From the NCBI GenBank assembly GCA_000181795.3, contig CM012954.1:11841121-11905120 (forward strand): DNA of 64,000 nt. Direction: 5' to 3'. Below are positions 1-14,300 of this stretch, in pieces. A program made the position numbers and the translations under genes. Origin of the DNA: Trichinella spiralis. Its lineage: Eukaryota; Nematoda; Enoplea; Trichinellida; Trichinellidae. How positions within the stretch are numbered: the stretch's first letter is position 1; each line of letters starts with the position of its first letter. The notes beneath the pieces were generated by a model, which had not been told where the DNA came from, did no database searches, and saw nothing but the letters and a program-made list of their open reading frames with translations.

Positions 1-1966
1 GTATTTAAGGGCAAAATGAATATTGGGTTTAAAAAAATCTGAAAACCGATCAGTTTCGATCCCAAGGCATAATATAGGGGTTATGTTTCTGAATGCCAAC
101 ATTTATCTCAATAATTACTCATTAATTTTATGTGAAATACAATTTTCATTAAATAAGTAATGCAGGAAAATGAAAATGCTTAAGTAATAGTGAAATAAGT
201 CGCTCTCGCAATGTTAATGATAAGGCTCGTTTGTTTGCTGAAGAATTTTTGCATATTGATGACAATGCAATAACGTGATCTGTTACCAGGCAACGTGATG
301 ACGTCATCAATAGATTTCTTTTTTATAGTTTACGGTGCAAACACCGTATCGCAACAGCGAAAGTTTTTTTTTGTATTCAGACAGAAAAACAATTTACTCA
401 ACATATTTATGAGTCGTAACCGCAAAGTACTTGACAACAGCAGCGCCTCTTTAATATTACAGTGTCTTCAAAAAGAAAATATGTTAAGGAAGGAAGATTT
501 TTATGTTCGTAAATTAATAACTTTAGAAAAGTTACAATATTGGCATTTTAATGTCACGCTTCTCAGGTAAACTCAATTTAAAGTATACGCTTTGGTGTAT
601 GAATGAAAATGATAAAGCTGTGACCAGAATTAACAATTATGGTTTTGGTGAATTAATTCATGCGTAATTTTAGAGAATGAGAAAGCCGAAATGCGTAAAA
701 ATGGAACCTTGAAATGATTCTGTTTTTCGCAAGCTTAATTAAGTAGGAGGCAATACATTATAATAAAAATTATTGCATCGTCAACGTGAAAATCAATGCT
801 CAGAAATGGGTCTTTTGCGCTGTGATTTGAAAATCACCAAGTAGTTCCATAACTGAGATGAAAAAGGAATTTCTCATAATTCGTCGATTATTTATTTTAG
901 TAATAATTAATTAAGGTTCCACTTACCGTGTTACGTTTACTGATTGTTGGGGAAGTTTACACGAAGATTGACTTTTTGCTACTTTATGCGCACAATACAC
1001 TTGTTTGATGACGCCTGCGAACGAAGAAAGAGCAACAACTTGGCACGCTGCCAACTGCTCACTGACCATCATGAGCGTAGCAATTTCTATTTAATGATGT
1101 CTCCTTTTGTTTACATTAGGCTACTGTTGCTCTTATCTAATGCACTTGCGGCGCAAAATTATTCAAATTTTTCTCACCATAGTATTACTGCGGTAGTTTT
1201 ATTTTAGAAACAGCCAAGTGAGATTTTCATGTTTATAGATGTTCGTAATCATAATGGCAAGCTTATTTCCAGACATTTCTTTTCTGAATTGTAAACGAGC
1301 GTTTTACATATGATAGCAATGTTTACAAATTACATGTTTTGATATTTCATTTCATTGACTTCTTCATAAATAAAAAGAATGTTTCATAAGACATTTTACA
1401 CATTTCTATTAATATTTAAATATGCAAAGATATCATTAATTTTTTTCAGATCGTGAGTTTTAACTTGCAGTGCAATGCATTTTTCATAGAATTTCAAGAT
1501 ATATTTTCATTTAAATAAAGACCAAATAATATACATTGCATTTCTACGTTGAACATAACACAGCTCCAAAATGGTGATCCCTTGCTTCATTTTACTATAT
1601 AAATGTAACCTATTCATCTGGATTTGAAAGACTTTACTTATAATTAGGATCAATTTTGTTTCATATTAACAGAACAGTAATTAAATAATATTTGCTATTC
1701 AATTTCATTACAAACATCATTTTCAAATAATAAGAAATATTCAGCAACACAGAATGAGAATGAAATTTGGTGAAATTAAATCTTCATTTGCTTACAAATA
1801 AAATTTAATTTTGCCGTTGATGAACTACAGTTTCTTGATTGTTCTCAATTGAAAGTTTGAACATTGAACATCACTTTATCTTTATCTTCTTTCCCACTTT
1901 GAACACAAATTTTAAGTAATATCACATATATTGTTTACAGCAGAAAATTTGCTGTTGCACGTTGCA
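1..1966. other. Mostly noncoding left flank
   Basis: AT-rich sequence downstream of the kinesin stop codon. Open frames on the plus strand at 295-570 and 944-1207 have no recognisable domain or convincing splice structure. The only stretch with coding-like character is the minus-strand candidate exon at 927-1072, listed separately. No repeat element was recognised. Confidence 0.5.
927..1072 (-). CDS. Candidate 5' coding exon of an unidentified gene running off the left edge
   Basis: On the minus strand a frame opens with two consecutive ATG codons at 1072 and 1069, stays open for 48 codons and ends at a strong donor (G|GTAAGTGG, exon end 927). The start of the peptide reads MMVSEQLAACQVVALSSF and its local GC content is higher than the surroundings. 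An upstream AG could also make it an internal exon. No downstream exon was identified between 1 and 926, and the peptide matches no family I know. A plus-strand open frame overlaps it, so strand and reality are both uncertain. Confidence 0.25.
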
Positions 1967-4900
1967 TTATCTTTTGCTAACATCAATAAAAATAAAATGT
2001 GGATTCATATCCACTAGAAGTAGTGCTTTCAGCGGCAGAGCAAGCAGAGCTTCCTAATGAATTACAATGGTTTTCTATGTTGTCCTGGTTATAGAAATTT
2101 CTTGGCTAAAATAGACCACAATATATGAGTAAATCTTCAATTTCAAATAATAGATTATGCCAACCTTTAAATCGTCAGGTGAAACAGAATCGTGATCTTT
2201 CTCCACTTCCAATAATGAACAAAGGGGATTGGACGGACTACCAATTTTTGAAACTGTAAAGCAAAAAACACGTAAGCAACAATGATGAAAACATTGATAA
2301 AGTTACATACGTCGGCCAGTGTAGAATGGCTTCAGATTTAAAAACGTTGGACGTGCTGAAAGAAACATATATTAATTCATCTTTTCTTGAATTTAAGATT
2401 TTCAAAATTACAGAAACGCAGAAAATTGATATGCAGATATAACAGAAAAATTAGGCTAATCAATTGGTTAAAAAATAATGGTTATGAAAATTTTGTTGCC
2501 TCCAGAGAAAACTTTTATATTTTTATTAAAAATCATACATTAACAATACATTAAAATACATTTTCATTTCAAAAATTTTTCAAAAATAGTTTATAGTTTC
2601 ATTGCAATACCTGGATTATTTGAAAATATCCGCTTGTCTCCAATGCCTGCTGATGACACTGCATTGTCGGTATTTTTCAGTGTAGGCTAAAGGGATATTC
2701 ATTATTACACAGCATTATAATTTACAATCCGCCATAACATTAAAAATGTCAGAAAGGAAATGAATTTTGATTAGATGTTGATATATGATTGTTCAAATGA
2801 TAAACTGCCTTCAAACTGCACAAATAATACAATCGTCTTTCAATTTAAATGACATATCTAAGATAGACAATTATTCATTAAATATTATTGAAATTCATGG
2901 CTAATGTAAATTGCAATAATACTGCCGAAAAGAAAAAAATTAAACTTTTATTATGATTTAAAAAAATTTACATACTGAAATCACGTTTGAATATTCCATC
3001 TTTCGGTGGTCAGTCTGCTTCAGAATTTCACGAATGGCAACCTCCTAAATTGTAGTTATTAATGTTACATTTAGAATGAGCCAGGATTTTAACGTGCTTA
3101 AATTTATTGCAATATATATTACCTGTCTCAAGCGATCTAATGCTAACAGACTTTCGACCTCTAAAATACCAGTAGTATATTTTTCAATATATGAATTTCC
3201 AACATCCAATAAATGGTCATCGTTTCGCGCTGCTACAAGTGCTAGTGATGCATTTGCTTCGGCACTGCAACTTCCTCTTGGCAGATGTGCAACCACATCA
3301 TAATATAATCCAGTACCATGACACACTCCCTAATGTAATTTATTTCAATGAATACATAGCACATTTAAAACATGCATTGAAATAATAATTGGCATTGATA
3401 AAATGATTCATTAAATTTTATAAATCTATCACCTGCATGAATACATTAGAGATTTTCATAAAATATTATAAATGGAATAAATTAAAAATAACAGTGTAAT
3501 TTTTATCGACAAGTCAAAGAAAAAAGAACATGATCAATATTCACCTGTGCATGAAATTTGCGTAGCCATCGTCCAGGTAGTGAAGGTGGCCGGCTCAAAC
3601 TGAGGCAGATTCGTTTCCGTAAAATAACATTCATTACAGTTGGATGTGAAATAAGGACCTGAACTCGAACAATGGCGTAGATGTGCTCGTTTGCTGAAAG
3701 ACGATTTAAATTGACACAATCATGAACAGAACTGTCCCAACTTGCGAATGTTGCTATTTCATTTGCTAACTCCTCAGAAGATAAAATTGGTAATTGGACC
3801 ATCAGCGTATCAAGTTCCATCGACAAGACGGATTTAGCGCCTGGGACAACAACAGAAGGCGTGTTCTGTAGTAGGTCCAAAAAAATAACAGGAATATGAT
3901 CCTCAAAGCCAAAAGGAACTGAACCACCTTCAGCTGGTGCACCAGGCATGAATGTGTTTGGTTCAGGTGCGCAAACAGCATTTCTTTCTTCTGTCAAAAA
4001 CAGCCATTGATCGATTAAAGATTTCTCTCTTTCTTTATCAGCATCTGATTTAAACTGCTGATTAGCTAATAAATTTATTTGTTCGTTTAAGTAATCTCGC
4101 CGTTGCTCAAGTGCAGCAAGCCATCGTTGTCTTAGTTCAACAAGATCATATTCTTGATATGAATCCAATGCAGGATCGTTGCAAACGCACACACTTCCTA
4201 TTGAAACAGACGATACAGTTTGCATTACCAGCGGAAGTAGACCGCAATTTGAAATTGGACTCAGCCGAATCAACAAACGTCTTTGCTGACCTGGACGAAT
4301 GTTATAAACGCCTCCAGTTGAGCAATCTGAACATTTGGTCACTGGTACCGGTGTATATATTCCTTGTTCGTTTAATTCGTGGATTTCAATCCAAAATTGT
4401 ATTCGACGCATCACTTCTGCCCAACGATTTTTCAACTTATCCATATTTTTACGCCTACATTCCATTACATGTATTGGTAATTGTGTATTGGGTAAAGTGG
4501 GGGATCGATGACCATATACTTGAACAGACAGTGCACCTTCAACAAGATACTCATACATTTCTTCATTTACAATAAACTGCACGTCTCTTTGATGGTCAAA
4601 CCGAAACACCATCGCCTGTGGGCGATAAACAGTATTCAGTGGCAATGTCTCAGGATTAAAAGCAGGTGTCACTGTAGTTGCTTCTGATTCTTGACCAAAG
4701 CGATATTGGCAAAAGACAAAGTTTGAGAAAGCCTCAGGCAAACCACATACTTTCTTTATTATCAACTAAAGTAAGCAACATAAATTAAGATTATTTTGGA
4801 ATTGTTGTTAAAAGAAATAATGTTTTATAATTCCAGAATTCTACGGTACATACACGAAATATTATTTTCCGTCCTAGAAACGCATTCATGGGGATCTTGT

Positions 4901-7900
4901 TTAAATCTAAGACTGTCTTACATCCAGCACATGTTTCATCAAATGTACTTGAAATTATTTTCTCAGGATCAGTAAAATCTTCTATTTTCAGACGATACAA
5001 TTCTATATGCAGTCGACCAGAAACCTTCAAATTTAAAAATGCACAAAAATATTATACACTGATTTCATACCTCTCCTTGCTGACTGATAATAGGAACATG
5101 ATAATTCAATTTAACATCATAAAACAGAACTTCAAGGAACACATTCGCCACTCCAATCAAATATTGCGCATCAAAGGAATCAAAAAAATGATTTGCAAAT
5201 TTCTCATTGAACACGGCCTACATTTAAAATTACATTCAAAGGGAATTTGAACCGAACGGAAAAAACATACTTCGTTTGCATTTTTATTCGTAGCATTTTG
5301 GTTGTACAAATCTCGCATAACAATAAGCTTATTTTCCAACTTCTCTACTGCCCAAATCTGATTTCGCTTTCCCTGTTGAACAAGTACAGCTGGTTCACAT
5401 ATGAACGTACTTTGCTAAAAGTGTTATGTGATAAATTTCGATATTAATGCGCATATATAATTATTGATTATCTTACGCAAATTTTTCTTGGATTCAAATT
5501 TTCTGCAGGTATTTGCAGCGTAACGCTAAATTTGGTTTCCTTGTGCAACATCGAAGCAAGGAGATTCGCTTCTCGAACAAGTTTATTAACACCAATTAAA
5601 TTTTCTTTCAATTTTGCCATGCTCATACGAAATACATCTTCTCTTAAAAATTTATCATATGAACAAAAGTTTTCGAAAAGTTTAAAAAAAATAAATAACT
5701 AACCTGCCTGTAGCCCATTCCGTATAACGGGACTTTACGTATGAATTTGGTAATGAAGGTGTACAAGGAGTTAATAATAAACAGTTCGATTCACAACATG
5801 GTGTCAGTGGTGAGATACACTGATTCCGCAACGACTGCAATTGCTCTTCATATATTCGTCGTTGATTTTCCAAAGCAACTAACACAAAAAAAGATTTGAT
5901 ATACATTTAATGAAATACTCAATCTTGAACTGAACCATAACATTAAGATTGACTATTTCATGTGGCTTCATGTGAATATTGTACAACTACCATTTTACTG
6001 AGGCAAGCTAGTTTAAAAATTTACCTTGCTTGTCTTTCAAATGATGACGTTCAAGTTTTGATAAAGCAATTGCAAGAGGAGTATCACGCAATTCTTTGTA
6101 CATTACTTCTTCCTCAGCAAAACCATAATCAAATACAGCAGATGCATCCTTATCTTTTTGAATACTTCCTTAAGATTAATTCAGTATTTTTAATAATCAA
6201 AACAACTCCTTGCAAACCAATTATCGAAGGACAATTGACACGAAAAAAGTGGTTATGACCAAGCAAAAGTCGATCACCATGATGAAGTTGAGTTTTGGAA
6301 AAAATTTCACAACCGTTCACGCATGTTCTACATCACGTGGGAATAAAGCTGCTATTATTATAATTATTTAATTTATTGTCTCACCTAGCACCATACATTG
6401 GCTGAATATAAAGCAATTCCTGTTCTATATCTATTACTGCATGTCGTGGCATTATTCCAATACCTTGTAATTGTATATCAGGATCTGCAGCACCACCTGG
6501 AAGGCCAATAATATTGCTTTTCTAAAAACGTGAAGTTCTAAATAAACAAATAAATAAGTACCCACTAATAAAAAAAGAACCTTCAAATAATATATGAGCA
6601 ACTCATTCATTGATGGATCAGCGTTCAGGTTAACCAAATAAAACTTATCCGTCTGCACACGAATACCTGAAGCTTGGACTGATACGCCCATTTTTTCGAA
6701 AGCGGTCTGTCGTTCCTGGTAAATCCGTTCTGTTTCACGAAGCCTTTCTTCCCAAGAACAATTCATCTGGCGCATCATTTTTTCAGCTGCTTCTAATTTT
6801 TCTTGCACGTCTTCATTAACACCAAGCCGACAAAGCTTGGAACGCAACAATGCTACTTCTTCTTTAAGCTGTCGAACCAATTTCGCATTGGGATCTTCAT
6901 TCACCACTGGATGATTCACAATACGTTTTGCACGGTCTGCAAAACGTAACGTTGACATTGTCTCCTCATAACTATCCGATGATGGGCTCACTGTAGCAAT
7001 CATTACGGTTCGACTGTTTCCACCCAAACAATCCTGAAATAGGATTGAAAATTTTCACAACAATGATTATGCTTCACAAGAAATCCAATTTCACTTTCAA
7101 CAGCCACGTTAACACGGAATCTCTGTAGGGTGCAAATTTTGTTTTAATGGACTTTTTCGAACGGGATGTTTCAGCTAACGCTGATATTACCAAACCAAGT
7201 GTCGTAAGAGATCTAAAGTTAAATCAAATCTGAAGTCTAATTTTCAGTTACCAATATCATCAACAACATGTGCCAAATTCTTGCTAAGTACTTGTTAATA
7301 TTTGAGCCTTCTTTAAGACGTTCACCTTTAGCACCTGACTTTCTAGCACTTTCACTTCCAGCCAAGTCAACGAGACTTATCTTGCTTGCTTTTTCAGTGA
7401 CAACATTTTTGACTTTATCCAATTTACTCTGGGTAACTCGGATACAAATATTGGCGTGTGAACGGCTACTTTCTGCATTTATACTTGTAGCTGCTACTGT
7501 TCGAAGCTTGTTTCCTTCTTCAATAAGTGCCAAGAATTGCTAAAAGTAAGTCATACATTTTATGTACATATCAGCAAGAAGGTGATTTGTAAGCTACAGC
7601 CTTAGAAGAAACAGCTAAGTTTGACAAGCCATCAACATAAGGTCCCAATATAGCATGCTCACGAACTTTCAAATTGGATTTTGTACTAAAAATTTCAAAC
7701 TCCAAAATAAAAGAGGGCTAAATTAATTTTGAATTCAAACGGCTCACCTATTCGGGTCGAGTAAATCGCGTACTTTTTCATTGTATATTTCAAAATATGA
7801 AACTTCCACTTTAAACGTTACATCTTGACGGTGTTCATCTATACGCCGAAATAGTTCAATGCACAATCGAGGAATTAAACCTGGTTGTTCTTTAGTACCC

Positions 7901-8089
7901 ATCATGGTGTAAGACTTTCCAGAACCTATGATGTAAATGGTACGTTTGAAATATTTCCTTAATACTTCTAAAAATAAAGCAATAACAAATACACATATGA
8001 AAAAAACAAAATCACACAAATACTATGAACAGATTTCGACTTCATAAGCAAATAAGTCGATAATTATTAAAATTATTGAAGAATAATTT

Positions 8090-8128
<39 letters not shown>

Positions 8129-11100
8129 TTGATTAAAGTGGAGAATTAATTTGTAAAACGTAATGTCAAAGATGCAAGAAAGTAGCAGACTGTGTTTCGA
8201 ATTTAGACAAAATTTTTTACAAGGTCTCCAAATTGACTCCACAATTGCATGAGTTCTTTTCTATGAATGGTAATTACATATCAGCAATTGACATTCTGGC
8301 GTATGTGCACACTGAAAGTCACGCTGCAGCTGTAATTCTGCATTTCCAGCAGTGATTAGGGCTGAATATATACATTGCATCAGGAGAGTTAACGCCACTC
8401 TAAGGAATTTTACAAATTGTTCCTTCTGATGATTCGTGAATAACAAGCGAAATCATGGAGGCGTTGTTAAAAAAATGCGTTTTCATAACATTTCTATCCG
8501 CCAGTGTGTTGATCATTTTCACAGGAGAATGATGAAACACAGTTTTCAAATTTGTATTGCTCCTTTTTAACATTTCATTGTATAAGAAAAAAAGACTAAA
8601 ATAAATTCATACCCGTTTGTCCATATGCAAATATGCATGCATTGTAGCCCATGAAAACATCGTCCAACAGATCATGACCAACATCATTGAAAACATCTTC
8701 TTGACCTAATATAACAAATGTTTTTATTACTTATAAAATAATAAATGAATTTCACAGTACTCTTGTATTCTTTGTCTGTATTTCGGAATGACCAGAAACA
8801 ATTATCATAAGTAAAAGTGTTCGTTTTCCTAAATAAAATATTAATTATTCAAGTAACATTTGTATAACATTATAACATTAAACTCTACGACTAAACAATT
8901 TATACATATAGTGTGAATAATATGTAAAATAGACGGCCATACGTCCGGAATAGAACGTCAAAATTTTATACACTTCACGTTTGGAGTAGAAAATACCCGC
9001 AAGGTCGAATTATATACATATTGCCAAAAAAGGATCAGAAGGTTAGTATACATAAGCTTCATCAATGAAAACTTTCATTATATTATTTCATTAGATTATG
9101 TAATATAAAATGAAATCAGATAACAGTAAAGTTAAAATAAAAAATAGTAAACATTTTCAGTTAACACTGACTTAAACGTGATGAATTTGTTTAAATTATA
9201 TGCGATTGTAAATAATATAGAATGATACTGCACCCCAAAGAAGGGCAGGAAAAGTAATGAAAAGATTTTAAAATATTTAAAAAATCGAATAATTATATTT
9301 CATAGAGAAATACATTTTGTTAATATCAAAAGAAAAATTACTCAGCTGCATTGTTGGTTAACGCAAAGCATTTACGCATATTTCCATCACCATGTCCACT
9401 AAAGAAGTAGTACTTCACTGAACTTAAACTTGGCATAGAGTTATCAATTAAACTTGAAAAACATATTCGTTTAAATGATTTTAACTGAAAATAATATTAT
9501 TACATGAATTCAGCTGCAGCATCATTTGAAGATATTAAACAGTATGATGAACAATACAAACAAATAACACAATTTTCTTTCATCACATGTCCACACTTCA
9601 ACTGTATGATAGTGAATTAATTATAAGTTCAAAAAGTTAATTAGAAAGTTGAGGCAAAAAAAATAAATGATTAATTTATTATTCGATTTCGCTTATAAAA
9701 AACTAGAAACGTATTTCAATGCGCTTGTAAATATTTATTCTTTGATTTGGAAATTGGTCAATTCAGTTACAGAAAAAAAATGCAAAGTGTGCTTTAACAT
9801 ATAACATCTGCTTAACAAGATTGGTTGATCAAATTTGGAATGCTTCACCAGTACGTATAATACTAAGTTTAATGTAAAGATGATCAGATTTTTCTAATGC
9901 AAATGCCCTAAAGAATTGGCTTGCTAATTTGCTCTTAGCGTGAAAAAATGGCAAATCCGACAGCAGAACAAGGAAAAATCAATATCATTGCGAATAAGAA
10001 AATTGCATTTGCCTTCCTTAAATGTAACTGCCCAATGAATGCTATTTGCAATCAGTATGTTCTGTTTTTCAGATCAGTTAAACAGAAATTTTTCAAAATC
10101 CTCCACTTTTAATCAATAATAGCACCACATTTCATCAATGACAATTACAAAAGAAAAAACTGATTTAATAATAAAGCAAAAAAATATACTCCCGTAAAAA
10201 TCATCTATATATCTTCCAAATTACCAACGCCTTGTGCCAAAATACCTGACTAATTTTGCTACTTTCATTTTTTTAACCCACATAACCAACCAACAAGCTA
10301 TCTACAAGTATACTGATTGTTTCTCTTTTTGTAATACTAATATTAATATTATTTTCGTACATTTGATATACATAATTTCATTTACAATATTTTCCTTAAT
10401 CAACAACTAGCATCATTTCCAATAATTCGAGGATTTAATACGGGACTTTAATAATAACAAAAATAGTTGTTCCATCAATAATTTTCGTCAGCTAATATTC
10501 CAAAAAAATGAAATTTTTTTTGTTAAATAAAACTTACATTTTCGAAATTTGCATGTTTTCATCTTTCATTTATTTATTTACTTTTAAAAACATATTAAAA
10601 TTTCATTTGATATTGCAGCTGTTTCCAATTTTATTCATTTACATTGAAAATATTATTTCTAAATATTATTAAATCTACAGCTACATTAAACCTACTAGAA
10701 GAAAACACTAAGAGAATATTTAATAAATTATGAAATGAACGTACAAGATGTACGGTGTTCATCGCTATCAGCAATAACAACTGTATTTCTTTAAAATTCT
10801 AGCATAAGAAAACAGGAACTTTTTATAGCAAACGCATTAAAATAGAAAAAAAAATAAACATTTACCCATTATTTGTGGATCTTCTTATACTTATTCGGCA
10901 ATCATCGACACTTACAATACAATGCGTGTTCAGAAGTGCTTCTAAATTGTAGTATACAAAACATTAGAGAGTTTTCACAAAATTAATAACAAAAGCATAT
11001 TCAATTACACTATGCAAACATCAGAATACCGCAGTAATTTCAAATTGATAACAAAAATAATTATTTTCATTTTCTTACATTTCTCTCATAAAATTGATTA

Positions 11101-11313
11101 CTTTCTTATTTTTATAAGATTAACAACAATTTTGCACAATTCTGATCACCATTCAATACAGCATCATTACAACTTTGTTTCTTTAATATTTTGTATAAAA
11201 ATTTTTAAAGAACGATAAATGCAGATACAAAATAAAAAACAAGAAAATTTAATTATACCTTTTTTGCTCAATGGCCGTACACGAACAAAAACTTTAAGTT
11301 TGTCTTCTGCCAT
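1967..11313 (-). CDS. klp-4: Kinesin-3 family motor, KIF13/KLP-4 type
   Basis: Plus-end-directed microtubule motor for vesicle and receptor transport. Twenty-four exons (high to low): 11259-11313, 10866-10941, 8761-8828, 8613-8705, 7748-7925, 7598-7685, 7292-7539, 7095-7212, 6581-7033, 6385-6521, 6218-6327, 6025-6168, 5704-5878, 5477-5642, 5271-5414, 5071-5217, 4854-5024, 3545-4765, 3123-3329, 2976-3044, 2611-2686, 2311-2355, 2165-2253, 1967-2053. They sum to 4,365 nt, about 1,454 aa. Visible parts: start [16 protein letters not shown]-loop GQTGSGKS (residues about 95-102), SSRSH, DLAGSE, motor end near residue 350, an FHA domain near 440-540, short coiled coil, and KIF13-type central blocks such as [16 protein letters not shown] and CGLPEAF. 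No CAP-Gly domain is seen, unlike vertebrate KIF13B. The last exon is the least certain, because another frame in it also looks KIF13-like. The symbol is assigned by family resemblance to the nematode KIF13 member. Confidence 0.93.
8094..8124. repeat. (TA)n microsatellite in a kinesin intron
   Basis: An uninterrupted TA dinucleotide tract inside the roughly 690-bp intron between kinesin exons 4 and 5. It does not touch a splice site. Confidence 0.95.
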
Positions 11314-14300
11314 TTATTCAAAGTTTTCAAATCTGAACAAATATGAATGAAAAAGCAACGTATCTTTACTTTATTTTACTTTGTGAATGAACTCCTGAAG
11401 AGATATTGCTGCTTTGCTTCGCATGCACGCTCGTGTGGTATAATTCAATATAAATCCCGAGTGGCTCCGTCTAGTGATGGAAAATTAAAATGCTTTTATA
11501 ATTTTGGTAAACATCATTGTAGCAATTTTAACTTAAGCTTAAATGATTATAAAATTTTGATGGGAATGTTTTCAGGTTGCAACTTTCTATAATACAACAA
11601 AATTGGCATGATCTTGAATAACATTCACAATACACAGTATCATACATAGTACTTTGTTCTAGCGTTTAAAAATAGAACACATATAAAGATGAACAGTTAC
11701 AGGATGTCTGATAAAATACAAAAAGTACTGAATTCGTATTCAAAAAAAATAAACTGTTTTAAATAACATGTACATTTTATAAAACAGTATCTAAACTGGA
11801 AATTCAAATGCTTTAACGTAAGCGTTCAATTTGGAAATCACAATTGCTATTTCAAAAAGTGTTCTAACCATATTTCATGTCGTTATGAGTCCATGTTTGA
11901 TATATGTATAAGAATTCGATCAATTTTAGTCGGTAATCGATTTTAATTACAAACTAATAACTGAAAATACAAGCTTTCTATGAGCAGGTCAAAAGGGGAA
12001 CATTTAAACAATCTGAAAGTCATGCGACTTGAAACAGAATTGCACAGAGTTATCGCATTGGGATTAGTGAATAGACAAATCCATCATTTGATCAATAATA
12101 TGCGAAAATTAGGCACTGATCCCTCCTCAACTAAACTAGTAACTTCGATTTCATGACATCTTACTTTTCAAATAAGCTTTCTTTAAAGCCAATTTTGATA
12201 GCAAATTGAAGTCGCTAATTTTGCTTGTGATTTGATTCGATTGTTGCTACCAGTGCAAAGACTCATCAGGGCCAATGCAATTTGCAAAGAAATGAAATTT
12301 CTTCATCGCACTTCCTGGAAGAAAAATTCAATATTAAATTTTCTTTTATTTACAAAAAAATCATTTTACATTTAAATTTTTTAATATTAAAATTCCAAAT
12401 TGCTAGAAATCACCAATGAGCATTTAACAATAAGCCAGTAATATTATTCAAAAGGAATTGTTATTTCAGTAAAGCTATTAGCACTGGAGTCACACAAACC
12501 AACAGAACCTTCAAGTATGCACTCGCAGCTATTTTGATGATAAAAATAATCCATATCACCAATATCCATCTAAACCTCAAAATAACAAAAGTTTAAACAA
12601 GGAATGTCAGCAAACTTTTAATCAAACGCTATGAAAGATTTACAAAAACTTCGGGTAATTTAAGTTTTCAAATTTTATGAAACAAAAAGTTTTTTTTCCA
12701 TTCATAATTAAAAATAAGAATTAATACTGTTTGAAGACATACACTTAAATTAAAGCAAAAAAAATAGATTTGCTACTTCAATAAAAATTTTTTGCCCTAT
12801 AAAACATTCATGTCAAAATCAGAAGCACGAATGTGCGCAAACAATCTAAAATTCGCTAACAATCCCCAATAGCAATACAAAATTATTTCAAATTAATAGT
12901 AATAATAATAATAACAAAGACTGAAACTCAAACGTGCCTAATACAATATTAAACTTTTCTTAACTATAAAAGTGAAATTCAAGTAATACAGCTCGAAATC
13001 AACATGAAGTTTTGTGTGATTCAAGAATTTCTGCCATGCGCAGAATCATTGAGATTTTCATGAAAAGAAGTAGGCTTAAAATTCGGGAAACAATCTGAAA
13101 CAACACAGATTATTTACCATTTTGTACTGAAAACAGTAAAATAGAATGTTAATAATGTTTTACTCTGCAAGTGATAAACTGAATTTTGGGTTTTTTAACT
13201 ATCAATAAACAATGCATGTGATATCCGCATCATTCGTATAAATAGATTTTGTGGGTTGTACCATGCACAACCCTTACTGCTACTTATCGGTCAGAATGTT
13301 TTCTTCGCCAACGGCTGGCTTTGGATAACGCTCTAAAACAGAAACAAATACTCTTTTCAACAGATTTACTGAACAACAGCACATTCAGTTATACACAAAC
13401 TGAAAGCTTCCAAAATGATCGACTTCATTCTTCACGTACCATTGCATCCAAAATCGCTTAATGCTAGTTCATTTTCAATTCAATTCAATTCAGTAGAAAA
13501 GAGCATGATTTGGTAAAGCATAGTAACAACTGTGCATCTCATTCTTTATCAGAGTAAGAATTTAGAACAGCAGTTATTAAATGCAATAGAGTAATTTCAC
13601 CATACCTTTGAGTAAACAAATAGTAACTGATAATAACATTAATAAATATTACTAGATATAGGTAATTCCGTTTCAACTACAAGAATCAAAAGAAACAAAA
13701 TAATGGAGTGCTTCGCTATATTGCTAGTAAAATTTAAAAAATGTTCATAAAAAAATTTCCATCAATATGTTATATTCAAATCTATTTTAATATTTCAGCA
13801 GTTAAGAATAACTATAACGTTGCGAAACTAAACAAAAATTCAATAATTATAACAGGAACACAAGTTGAATGAAAATCTTACCCGAACCACCGAACAACAC
13901 AGTTTTTATCCTGCACAGCGTTCAATGATGCTTCATTATTATGGCTGCTCCTATTTATAAAATTATTTTAGATTTTAATGTAACGTGTTTTTATAAATAG
14001 TTTTCCCTACACAATGAATTAGTATTCTTCATAGAAGTGTCTGATAAATGACCATTAATGGAAATACCAATATTACGATTACATATTATAGGGGTACTGT
14101 CGTGAAAAGATAATCAAGAATTTTGTACTCATAATTGTTTGATTACTGCTTCAACATTTTTTCAGGTTGAATTTTGATTACTTAGTTAAATTTAAACTGA
14201 AAACTTCCCGATTTTTTATATGAAATGTAATAATAAAAAATTTTCATCAAAAATGGAAATGATGTATTTTTTTAATACTAGCAAAGACAGTACACGGTGC

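Noticed and set aside
4111-4575. Plus-strand 154-codon frame inside the kinesin gene
   Set aside because: Antisense shadow of the large kinesin exon 3545-4765, whose product clearly matches KIF13.
13253-13273. Hairpin GGGTTGT...ACAACCC, considered as part of a tRNA or small RNA
   Set aside because: Only a single 7-bp stem, with no cloverleaf arms, T-loop or other RNA-gene signals around it.
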